A stretch of 13,406 bases of DNA from contig USKR01000007.1 in the NCBI GenBank assembly GCA_900555215.1, forward strand, positions 1-13,406, read 5' to 3'. This document shows positions 7,232 through 13,406 of this stretch, piece after piece; position 1 is the first letter of the stretch, and each line of letters starts with the position of its first letter. Below the pieces are notes generated by a model. The model was given only the letters and a program-made list of their open reading frames with translations, had not been told where the DNA came from and did no database searches. The translations under genes and the position numbers were made by a program. This DNA is from an uncultured Ruminococcus sp. (GTDB lineage: Bacteria > Bacillota > Clostridia > Lachnospirales > Lachnospiraceae).

Positions 7232-7885
7232 CTAATCTCTCGTCTCCATCAATATCACCTTGCCAAACGAGAACGAGATCTTCACTTCATCCAGCTCAAA
7301 TTCATTGCTCACGCAGAGGCTGTCATCCGGTTTCAGAAAATGATTTTTAAGCGGATACTTCGCCCCGGTAATCGTCAGAGCATCCACAGGAAGTTCCATC
7401 GGAAACAGCGAAAAATATTTTCCAAACGCCTCTTCCCGCTTCAGAGTGATCCCTTTGTCCAGAAGCCGGATCTGATTATGACTGTCCACGATCCGCGCAT
7501 CCGCGCCTGCGTCAAGCGCGATCTGAAGGCACTGGATATTTGCCCAGAGATGGTCGATACGGTTTCCCGTACCTCCGAGTATCCAGATCTCTTTCCTGTT
7601 CAGCCCAAGGCAGAGGCGCAGAGCGATCTCCGTATCCGATGCATCCTTGACCGGATTGAATTCCCGGATCGGCACATCCGCCTCTTCCCTGTAATAATCC
7701 ACCAGCCCTTTAGGTACGCTGTCAAAATCACCTACGATATAATCCGGCTTGATCTCATGGTCATAGAGAAATTTCAGTCCTCTGTCCACTCCGATCACAA
7801 ATTCCGTATCTTCACTTTTAATGATTGGGAGAGCGAAATCCTTCTCCAGCATCCCCCCGCTTACGATCACAGTCCGCTTACTCAT
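7232..7885 (-). CDS. thiN: Thiamine pyrophosphokinase
   Basis: This cytosolic enzyme transfers pyrophosphate from ATP to thiamine, making thiamine pyrophosphate (TPP). It has 217 residues, normal for bacterial TPKs. The motifs are visible in order: GVDRGL (32-37), GDFDS (52-56) and KDASDTE (80-86), which supply metal- and nucleotide-binding acids, then GGTGNRIDH (104-112), and a C-terminal beta-sandwich with TGAKYPL (173-179) and a late S-N pair (193-194) in the thiamine-binding domain. Its start overlaps the end of rpe by 8 nt, and GAGG lies just upstream inside rpe, so translation is probably coupled. The rpe-thiN order is the same in Bacillus. The product is the cofactor of NifJ, encoded 2.5 kb downstream, and of transketolase, which shares pentose-phosphate substrates with Rpe. 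Confidence 0.95.
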   Translation of the reverse strand: MSKRTVIVSGGMLEKDFALPIIKSEDTEFVIGVDRGLKFLYDHEIKPDYIVGDFDSVPKGLVDYYREEADVPIREFNPVKDASDTEIALRLCLGLNRKEIWILGGTGNRIDHLWANIQCLQIALDAGADARIVDSHNQIRLLDKGITLKREEAFGKYFSLFPMELPVDALTITGAKYPLKNHFLKPDDSLCVSNEFELDEVKISFSFGKVILMETRD

Positions 7886-8543
7886 GATTCCTCAATATCT
7901 CCATAAATTCTGCAGTGTTCTTTCTGATATCTCCTCTATAAACGCCTGATCCTGACACGATCACATTTGCTCCCGCGTTCAGAACTTCATCCACATTTGA
8001 ATGATAAATTCCTCCGTCTACTTCCACATCCTTCTCAAGCCCCCGCTCATCGAGCAAATCTCTGACACGCCTGATACGCTCCAGTGATTCCGGGATAAAT
8101 GCCTGACCGCCGAATCCCGGCTCCACACTCATGATCAGGAACATATCCGCCAGCTCAAGATAGGGGATGAGTTCCTCCACAGGTGTTGCCGGCTTGATCG
8201 AGATCCCGGCTCTCACTCCGCATGCATGGATCGCTTCCAGCGCTGCTCCCGGGTCCTCACATGCTTCCAAATGGATCGTGATAATATCAGCACCGCAGGA
8301 AGCAAATTCCTTCACATACCGGATCGGTTCTGTTACCATCAGGTGCACATCCAGCACCTGGTCTGTAGCCCCTTTCACAGATGAGAGCACCGGCATGCCA
8401 AACGAAATACTCGGGACAAAGATCCCATCCATCACATCAAAATGAATGTACTGAGCCCCTGCCTCCTCTGTCTCTTTCAACTGTTCTCCCAGGATCTTAA
8501 AATCCGCCGAAAGCATTGACGGCGCCAAAATATTCTCACTCAT
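7878..8543 (-). CDS. rpe: Ribulose-phosphate 3-epimerase
   Basis: It interconverts D-ribulose 5-phosphate and D-xylulose 5-phosphate in the pentose phosphate pathway. The 221 residues form a standard TIM-barrel epimerase. Ser9, His34, Asp36, His67 and Asp176 correspond to the family's catalytic and metal-binding residues, and HFDVMDGIFVP (34-44) is the family signature. EPGFGGQ (141-147) is the conserved flexible loop over the active site, and SGSGVYRG is the C-terminal phosphate-binding loop. The ATG directly follows the rsgA stop (TAG then ATG), with AGAGG just upstream inside rsgA, pointing to coupled translation. No irregularity is seen. Confidence 0.97.
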   Translation of the reverse strand: MSENILAPSMLSADFKILGEQLKETEEAGAQYIHFDVMDGIFVPSISFGMPVLSSVKGATDQVLDVHLMVTEPIRYVKEFASCGADIITIHLEACEDPGAALEAIHACGVRAGISIKPATPVEELIPYLELADMFLIMSVEPGFGGQAFIPESLERIRRVRDLLDERGLEKDVEVDGGIYHSNVDEVLNAGANVIVSGSGVYRGDIRKNTAEFMEILRNHE

Positions 8544-9422
8544 CTAATACCTCTTTCTTTCCTGTAATTCCCGGTACATCATTACATAATCCTCGTACCG
8601 GATCCTGTGTATCTTTCCCTCGTCTGCCGCCTGCTTGACCGCGCACCCGGGTTCGTGAATATGCCCGCATCCGTTGAACCGGCATTTCCCTTCATAAGGC
8701 GCGAATTCTGGGAAGCAGTATTTCAGGTCTTCTTTTTCCATATTGCCTGCATAAAGAGAACTGAATCCCGGCGTGTCCATGATGTAGGACTCATCTCCCA
8801 GCATGATCAGTTCGGAATGTCTTGTCGTATGTTTTCCTCTCTCGATCTTGCGGCTGATGCTTCCCGTCTCCATCTTCACTCCACTCTGGAGCCGATTGAT
8901 CAGTGAGGATTTTCCCACACCGGACGGACCCGCAGCAGCAGTCGTCTTCCCCTGCAGGAGTTCTTTCAGCCTGTCTATATTTTCCTCTTTCTTTGCACTT
9001 GTGAATATAAGCGGATAACCACAGTTTTCATACACGGCCTTCAATCCTGCGATTTCCGCGTCCCCTGCAATATCCGCCTTGTTAAAACAGAGTATTGCCG
9101 GGATTTCCTTTGTTTCCATCATAACGAGGAAACGGTCGAGGAGATTAAAATGCGGTTTCGGCTTTGTCACCGCGAACACGACCAGCGCCTGGTCGATATT
9201 CGCCACGGCCGGGCGCACCAGCTCATTCTTCCTCGGAAGGATACGCATGATATTCCCTTCCATATCTTTTTCATGGGTGACTTCCATCTCCACATCGTCC
9301 CCCACAAGGGGTTTGACCCCGTCTTTTCGGAAAATTCCTTTTGCCTTACACTCATAAACACCGGATCCTGCTACATGAACGTAGTAGAATCCGGCAATTC
9401 CTTTAATGATCTTACCCTGCAT
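8544..9422 (-). CDS. rsgA: Small ribosomal subunit biogenesis GTPase RsgA (CpgA/YloQ)
   Basis: RsgA is a circularly permuted GTPase that acts late in 30S assembly, checking the decoding centre and releasing assembly factors. The 292 residues show an N-terminal OB-fold (about 1-65). The permuted G motifs follow in the expected order: FNKAD (113-117), SAK (142-144), the P-loop GPSGVGKS (165-172), a Thr-rich switch near 199-200, and DTPG (216-219). A C-terminal zinc finger has Cys247, Cys252, His254 and Cys260. The ribosome binding site before the ATG is weak, but the start gives the family N-terminus. In B. subtilis this protein is phosphorylated by PrkC, which is encoded immediately upstream here as well. 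A GC-rich repeated motif lies in the 52-nt gap before it. Confidence 0.97.
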   Translation of the reverse strand: MQGKIIKGIAGFYYVHVAGSGVYECKAKGIFRKDGVKPLVGDDVEMEVTHEKDMEGNIMRILPRKNELVRPAVANIDQALVVFAVTKPKPHFNLLDRFLVMMETKEIPAILCFNKADIAGDAEIAGLKAVYENCGYPLIFTSAKKEENIDRLKELLQGKTTAAAGPSGVGKSSLINRLQSGVKMETGSISRKIERGKHTTRHSELIMLGDESYIMDTPGFSSLYAGNMEKEDLKYCFPEFAPYEGKCRFNGCGHIHEPGCAVKQAADEGKIHRIRYEDYVMMYRELQERKRY

Positions 9423-9440
9423 TTTTCAGTCTTTCTGTTT

Positions 9441-9474
9441 ACTGTCTCCCGGATCAGTCCCCCGGCACTGTCCC
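9441..9474. repeat. GC-rich repeated motif between prkC and rsgA
   Basis: On the plus strand the gap holds a short unit of the form GTC-CCCGG-C, repeated about two and a half times with a spacing near 13-15 nt: ACTGTCTCCCGGATC (9441-9455), AGTCCCCCGGCAC (9456-9468, ending one base short) and a final TGTCCC. The same bases can also form an imperfect stem on the minus strand (GGA-CAGT with ACTG-A-TCC). It contrasts with the A-rich spacers elsewhere in the run. It may be a degraded copy of a dispersed intergenic element, but other copies cannot be seen in this window. Confidence 0.45.
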
Positions 9475-11523
9475 TTATTCCTGTTCTGTGCCTCCGCCGC
9501 CGGTATCTCCCGTATCTTCAGGTCCCAGGCTCACCCAGTAATATACAGTGCTGCCCTTTTCAATCTTCACGCCCACTTCCGGATTCAGCCGGCAGACCGT
9601 TCCTTTCGGATAATCGCTGTACTGCTCTCCTCCGTATACCGCCGTGAGCCCGGCTTCACTCAGCATCTGCTCTGCTGTCTCCGGATAAGATCTCAATACA
9701 TCCGGCACCTCTACTGTCTGCGTCTTTGGTCCAAGACTCACCACATAGCTGACCGTGGATCCCTTTTCAACCGATGTTCCCGATTCGGGGCTCTGGGAAA
9801 TGACATTTCCCGCGGCAACTGTATCACTGTAATCCTGGCTTGCGCTTCCGACAAGTCCCACAGCAGCCAGCGCAGACTCCGCATCCGCAGAACTGCGGTT
9901 CCTAAGATCCGGCACTTTCACTTCTTCTTTCCCAAGGCTGATCACGATCGTAACACTGGTTCCCTCATCGACCTCTGTATACGCTGCCGGGTCGGATGAG
10001 ATCACATTCCCCGCGGCAATGGTATCACTGTTCTGGGGTTCTCCCTTTGTTACCTTCAGCCCGGCATCCTGGAGAATCTTCTCCGCATCCGCCTCGCTCT
10101 TGTCCACTACATTGGGCACCTTCACTTTCTCTGCCGGCTCGCCGCTGCTGATCACCACAGTGACCGTTGAATTTTTCTTTACCTCTTTGCCCGCTTCCGG
10201 ATCCTGGCTTTTGATCTCCCCTTTAGCGTAATCATTGGAAGGCTCTTCTTCCGCCGCTTTCTCAATTCCAAGATCGTGCTTCTGCAGTTCATCCTTTGCT
10301 TCCTCATATGTCATGCCGCGCACATCCGGCACTTTGACCGTCTCTTCCTTTGTCGCCGAGATCCCCGGTCCCGAAAAGAAGCCTGCCGCATTCCCGACCA
10401 GGAAAAGGACGAGCAGGGCAATAACAACACCTGCCACGATCATCAGAATACGCATGATCCGCTTAGTATCAGGATTCACATTGTTCTTCCTGCCTCTTCG
10501 GTCATACTGCTCCTGACGCCTGCCGCGGGGACGGTCGTCCTCATCATCGTCTTCATCCTCATCATCGTCATCGTAATCATCATAATCGTCATCAGCATAA
10601 CCGCGTCCGCGTCCCTGTACCTGTTCCAGCTCTGCCGTTGACATGACCATCGTGCGGTCCGTGTCTCCCCCTGCTGCTCCCAGGACAACAAAATCCCCTT
10701 CAGGGTCCACAAGAGAACGTTTCAGGTCAAGCAGAAGCGCGGCGCAGTCGGGATAGCGAAGTCCCGGATTTTTCTGGGTACATTTCATAATGATGCATTC
10801 CAGGCTGTATGGGATATCCGGCACTTCTTCTGCCGGAGATTTAATTTCTTCCTGAAGGTGTTTGAGCGCCACAGATACCGTAGAATCACCGTCAAACGGC
10901 ACATGCCCTGTGATCATCTCATACATGGTGATACCGATGGAGTAAATATCACTCTTCTGGTCAACCACTCCGCCTCTCGCCTGCTCAGGCGATGTATAAT
11001 GCACAGATCCCATAACGCTGGTGCTGATCGTCTGCGTAGCTGTCGTCGCACGGGCGATACCGAAATCTGTGACCTTAACTTTACCGTCTTTTGAAATAAT
11101 AATATTCTGGGGTTTGATATCCCTGTGTATGATATGCTGGTTGTGAGCTGCCTGAAGACCTGTCACCATCTGGATCGAGATGCTGATCGTCTCCTTCGCT
11201 GAAAGCCTGCCTTTCTTCTCGATATAGTCTTTCAGCGTGATTCCTTCCACAAGTTCCATAACCATGTAGTACAGACCTCTGTCCTGTCCCACGTCATAGA
11301 CATTGACTACGTTCGGGTGCATCAGCCCCGCCGCCGCCTGTGCCTCGCTCAGGAACTTTTTGATAAATACTTCATCTTTGCGGTAATCACTTTTGAGCAC
11401 TTTGATCGCCACATACCGGTTTAGCTTATGGTCCTTGCCCTTATAGACGTCCGCCATGCCGCCGGAACCGATACGTCCCAGTATCTCATACCTCTTGCCT
11501 AAATAAACTCCTTCTCTGATCAT
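9475..11523 (-). CDS. prkC: Membrane Ser/Thr protein kinase with four PASTA domains
   Basis: This PknB-family kinase senses peptidoglycan fragments or lipid II and phosphorylates proteins of cell-wall synthesis, translation and germination. Its 682 residues comprise a Hanks-type kinase domain (about 10-270) with glycine loop GRIGSGGMADVYKG (16-29), Lys41, HRD with Asp135, DFG at 153-155, and a Thr/Ser-rich activation loop (159-178) ending in SPE. A juxtamembrane region follows with an unusual acidic tract (311-330) and a basic patch before one transmembrane helix (about 357-379). Four PASTA domains lie outside (about 394-461, 463-531, 532-598, 600-668), ending in a short Gly/Glu tail. B. subtilis PrkC has three such domains. 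The ATG overlaps the phosphatase stop as ATGA, and GAGGTG lies 8 nt upstream, so the opposed pair is made together. Confidence 0.97.
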   Translation of the reverse strand: MIREGVYLGKRYEILGRIGSGGMADVYKGKDHKLNRYVAIKVLKSDYRKDEVFIKKFLSEAQAAAGLMHPNVVNVYDVGQDRGLYYMVMELVEGITLKDYIEKKGRLSAKETISISIQMVTGLQAAHNQHIIHRDIKPQNIIISKDGKVKVTDFGIARATTATQTISTSVMGSVHYTSPEQARGGVVDQKSDIYSIGITMYEMITGHVPFDGDSTVSVALKHLQEEIKSPAEEVPDIPYSLECIIMKCTQKNPGLRYPDCAALLLDLKRSLVDPEGDFVVLGAAGGDTDRTMVMSTAELEQVQGRGRGYADDDYDDYDDDDEDEDDDEDDRPRGRRQEQYDRRGRKNNVNPDTKRIMRILMIVAGVVIALLVLFLVGNAAGFFSGPGISATKEETVKVPDVRGMTYEEAKDELQKHDLGIEKAAEEEPSNDYAKGEIKSQDPEAGKEVKKNSTVTVVISSGEPAEKVKVPNVVDKSEADAEKILQDAGLKVTKGEPQNSDTIAAGNVISSDPAAYTEVDEGTSVTIVISLGKEEVKVPDLRNRSSADAESALAAVGLVGSASQDYSDTVAAGNVISQSPESGTSVEKGSTVSYVVSLGPKTQTVEVPDVLRSYPETAEQMLSEAGLTAVYGGEQYSDYPKGTVCRLNPEVGVKIEKGSTVYYWVSLGPEDTGDTGGGGTEQE
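10534..10593 (-). repeat. GAT/GAC-rich tract encoding the acidic linker of PrkC
   Basis: Twenty consecutive codons give only Asp, Glu and two Tyr residues (residues 311-330). The DNA is a run of GAT, GAC and GAG triplets. It sits between the kinase domain and an Arg-rich patch ahead of the membrane helix. Triplet tracts of this kind vary in length between related strains. Confidence 0.85.
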
Positions 11524-12263
11524 AATACACTCACCTCATCTGCGAACGGTTCAATCAGGACAATGCCGATATTGTCCGTACCGCCGTTTTCTTTTGCAGC
11601 ATCCACAAGAGCCTGCCCTGCTTCGACGATGTCTCTTCCTCCCTGGACGATATGGAAGAGTTCCTCATCCTCTACCATATTGCTGAGTCCGTCTGTACAC
11701 ATCAGTATGATGTCTCCCCGTTTCAGACGGTGTTCATAAAAATCTACATCTACATCTGCTTTGGCGCCGATTGCCCTTGTGATGATGTTTTTATCCGGAT
11801 GGTGCTTGGCTTCCTCCGGCTTAATGCCTCCCAGACGCACCATTTCTTCCACAAGTGAATGGTCCTTCGTAAGCTGCTGTATTCCCTGGTTGATCAGATA
11901 CAGACGGCTGTCTCCCACATTTGCGAAATACATCATCTGGTTCATGATCGTTGCAGCGACCACGGTCGTTCCCATCCCCTTGAGGTGTTCATCGCGGGAT
12001 GCTTCTTTGATGATCTCCCGGTTAGCTGTTTTGATCGCCCCTACAAGGCACTTCTCCACATCCTCGCCCTCGCTCATCTTAAGCTCCCGCCTGAGCACTT
12101 CCACCGTATATTTTGACGCATAGTCGCCTGCCTGATGTCCGCCCATTCCGTCTGCCACCACGAACAGGTTCTGGAGGATGCCCAGCGGTCTGTCTGTCGT
12201 AAAGACATAATCCTGATTCACCTGTCGCACCATTCCCACATCTGTTATCGCAAATGTCCTCAT
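11520..12263 (-). CDS. stp: PP2C-family Ser/Thr protein phosphatase (Stp/PrpC)
   Basis: This metal-dependent phosphatase removes phosphate from PrkC and PrkC substrates in the cytoplasm. The 247 residues contain all the PPM motifs: NQD with Asp18, VVADGMGG with Asp38 and Gly39, GDSR with Asp118, TDG with Asp191, and GGTDN with Asp230, together forming the two-metal (Mn/Mg) centre. There is no membrane segment. I set the start at 12263, where AAGGAG lies 6 nt upstream and the family N-terminus MRTFAITDVG begins. A longer in-frame reading (from 12347) would run 28 codons back into rlmN and has no support. The gene begins 10 nt after the rlmN stop and ends in an ATGA overlap with prkC. The phosphatase-kinase order matches that of B. 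subtilis. Confidence 0.96.
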   Translation of the reverse strand: MRTFAITDVGMVRQVNQDYVFTTDRPLGILQNLFVVADGMGGHQAGDYASKYTVEVLRRELKMSEGEDVEKCLVGAIKTANREIIKEASRDEHLKGMGTTVVAATIMNQMMYFANVGDSRLYLINQGIQQLTKDHSLVEEMVRLGGIKPEEAKHHPDKNIITRAIGAKADVDVDFYEHRLKRGDIILMCTDGLSNMVEDEELFHIVQGGRDIVEAGQALVDAAKENGGTDNIGIVLIEPFADEVSVL

Positions 12264-12269
12264 ATCCGT

Positions 12270-12275
12270 CTCCTT
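12270..12275 (-). promoter_or_regulatory. Ribosome binding site that fixes the phosphatase start
   Basis: AAGGAG on the minus strand overlaps the rlmN stop codon and lies 6 nt before the ATG at 12263. This supports the short form of the phosphatase over the form extended into rlmN. Confidence 0.85.
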
Positions 12276-13335
12276 AATCCTGTCTGTTGTGGCTCTCCTG
12301 ATCAGCCCTCTGCGCATAGCGGCGCCTGAGCTGACCGCAGGCTCCATCGATGTCAGAGCCCATTTCCCTTCTTATAGTAACATTTATTCCGCTTTTTTCA
12401 AGGTTATTTTTGAAATTCAGGGCATTTTTCCTGCTCGGACGAACGAAATCACGCTCCCGGACCGGGTTCACCGGAATCAGGTTCAGATGGCAGTTTCGAG
12501 GCTTCAGGATAGCTGTCAGTTCCCTTGCGTCTTCGTCTGTATCATTGACTCCGTGCACCAGGCTGTACTCAAATGTAACCCTGCGCCCTGTCTTCTCAAA
12601 GTAAGTATCACACGCCGCAAGCACTTCGGAAAGATCATATTTATTTGCCACCGGCATGAGCTTCCTACGCTTCTCCTGAGTAGATCCGTGCAGAGACAGC
12701 GCGAGCGTGATCTGAAGCTTTTCCTCCGCAAGTTCAAGCATTTTCGGAACAATGCCGCAGGTAGATACCGTGACGTTTCTCTGACTGATATTAAGTCCGT
12801 GCTCATCTGTCAGGATGCGGACAAACCTGAGGAAATTGTCATAATTGTCAAGAGGCTCCCCGGTGCCCATGACTACCACATTATGCACTCTTTCTTTTGT
12901 GATCTTCTGGATCTGATAGATCTGCCCCAGCATCTCTGATGCAGAAAGATTTCTCTTAAGCCCGCCGATCGTGGAGGCACAGAACACGCACCCCATCCTG
13001 CACCCGGCCTGGGAAGAGATGCACACTGAATTCCCATGCTTATACCTCATGAGGACACTCTCCACCATATTCCCGTCATACAGGCGGAACAGAAATTTAT
13101 TCGTGCCGTCCAGCTTCGACACCTGTCTTTCCTCCATGATGACCGGTAAGATCTCATACGCCTCCTCCAGATGCTGCCTTAAGTTCTTTGAAAGGTTCGT
13201 CATCTCGTCGAAGCTGTCCGCCAGCTTCACATGAAGCCAGTCATAGATCTGCCCAGCCCGGAATGGTTTCTCGCCCAGCTCCTGTATCTCTGTCCTTAAT
13301 TCTTCATATCCATATGCCCGGATGTCCTTTTTCAT
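12274..13335 (-). CDS. rlmN: 23S rRNA A2503 / tRNA A37 C2-methyltransferase RlmN
   Basis: RlmN is a radical-SAM enzyme that methylates C2 of A2503 in 23S rRNA, and of A37 in some tRNAs, tuning the peptidyl-transferase exit region. The 353 residues show an N-terminal accessory domain (about 1-90), the cluster motif CRMGCVFC with Cys112, Cys116 and Cys119, and GTGEPLDNYDN (157-167) near the SAM site. Cys105 and Cys333 occupy the places of the two catalytic cysteines of E. coli RlmN (118 and 355), the second within DIDGACGQL. The C-terminal tail after residue 336 is hydrophilic. An AAGGAAG sequence precedes the ATG, which overlaps the stop of the upstream gene as ATGA. The Cfr paralogue, which methylates C8, is less likely because the sequence shows the RlmN C-terminal motif and sits in the conserved housekeeping cluster. 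Confidence 0.97.
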   Translation of the reverse strand: MKKDIRAYGYEELRTEIQELGEKPFRAGQIYDWLHVKLADSFDEMTNLSKNLRQHLEEAYEILPVIMEERQVSKLDGTNKFLFRLYDGNMVESVLMRYKHGNSVCISSQAGCRMGCVFCASTIGGLKRNLSASEMLGQIYQIQKITKERVHNVVVMGTGEPLDNYDNFLRFVRILTDEHGLNISQRNVTVSTCGIVPKMLELAEEKLQITLALSLHGSTQEKRRKLMPVANKYDLSEVLAACDTYFEKTGRRVTFEYSLVHGVNDTDEDARELTAILKPRNCHLNLIPVNPVRERDFVRPSRKNALNFKNNLEKSGINVTIRREMGSDIDGACGQLRRRYAQRADQESHNRQD

Positions 13336-13406
13336 GTCTGTTTCTTCCTTTTTATAAATCTCGCGATAAAAAACCCGTCCGACTTATGTACACCCGGAAG
13401 GAGCTG
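13332..13406 (-). CDS. rsmB: C-terminal end of 16S rRNA m5C967 methyltransferase RsmB (partial)
   Basis: Only the last 24 codons and the TGA stop are inside the window. They read QLLPGVHKSDGFFIARFIKR followed by a short lysine-rich end. SDGFF-IAR near the C-terminus is characteristic of the RsmB/NOP2 family of SAM-dependent RNA C5-methyltransferases, where it forms the last strands of the catalytic domain. The stop overlaps the rlmN start by four bases (ATGA). In Bacillus and many clostridia rsmB directly precedes rlmN, which supports the call. The catalytic cysteines and SAM motifs are upstream of the window and cannot be checked. Confidence 0.85.
   Translation of the reverse strand, partial: QLLPGVHKSDGFFIARFIKRKKQT

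Noticed and set aside
12264..12347. A 28-residue N-terminal extension of the PP2C phosphatase
   Set aside because: It lies within rlmN, and AAGGAG plus the family N-terminus both point to the ATG at 12263.
12289..12939. A 216-codon plus-strand open frame opposite rlmN
   Set aside because: It is antisense to a complete radical-SAM gene, and its residue composition shows no protein family features.

Overview
The window is a piece of a Firmicutes chromosome, most likely a Lachnospiraceae (Clostridium cluster XIVa) gut anaerobe. This rests on the gene order, the AGGAGG-type ribosome binding sites, consensus sigma-A promoters, a single-chain pyruvate:ferredoxin oxidoreductase, and G+C near one half (judged by eye). 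The genus assignment is inference. Every gene I can support reads on the minus strand, so transcription runs from the right edge to the left.

Layout in transcription order. (1) Positions 13406 to 5097 hold a tightly packed run: the end of rsmB, then rlmN, a PP2C phosphatase (stp/prpC), prkC, rsgA, rpe, thiN, ychF and lgt. Genes overlap by 4 or 8 nt, abut, or are separated by at most about 50 nt. I see no internal terminator. A strong stem-loop with a T-run (5042-5088) closes the run after lgt. The order rsmB-rlmN-prpC-prkC-rsgA-rpe-thiN matches the Bacillus subtilis yloM-yloN-prpC-prkC-cpgA-rpe-thiN cluster; ychF and lgt are appended here. (2) A 336-nt non-coding stretch (4761-5096) carries that terminator and a promoter for the next gene. 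(3) nifJ (1212-4760) is a complete monocistronic gene ending in a long stem-loop (1115-1150). (4) A near-perfect sigma-A promoter (1026-1055) drives a secreted, probably beta-helical surface protein whose 3' end lies outside the window (1-939).

How the genes work together: RsmB and RlmN modify rRNA, RsgA matures the 30S subunit, and YchF binds ribosomes. PrkC and its phosphatase form a reversible Ser/Thr phosphorylation pair that senses the cell wall through PASTA domains; RsgA/CpgA is a known PrkC substrate in B. subtilis. Rpe and ThiN supply pentose-phosphate flux and thiamine pyrophosphate, the cofactor that NifJ and transketolase need. Lgt starts lipoprotein maturation.

I found no undescribed system. 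The window is mostly conserved core genome. The less ordinary items are the truncated secreted protein, an Asp-rich linker in PrkC, a GC-rich repeat between prkC and rsgA, a plus-strand terminator facing nifJ, and a His-to-Tyr difference in Lgt. No tRNA, rRNA, CRISPR array, insertion sequence or prophage gene was seen.
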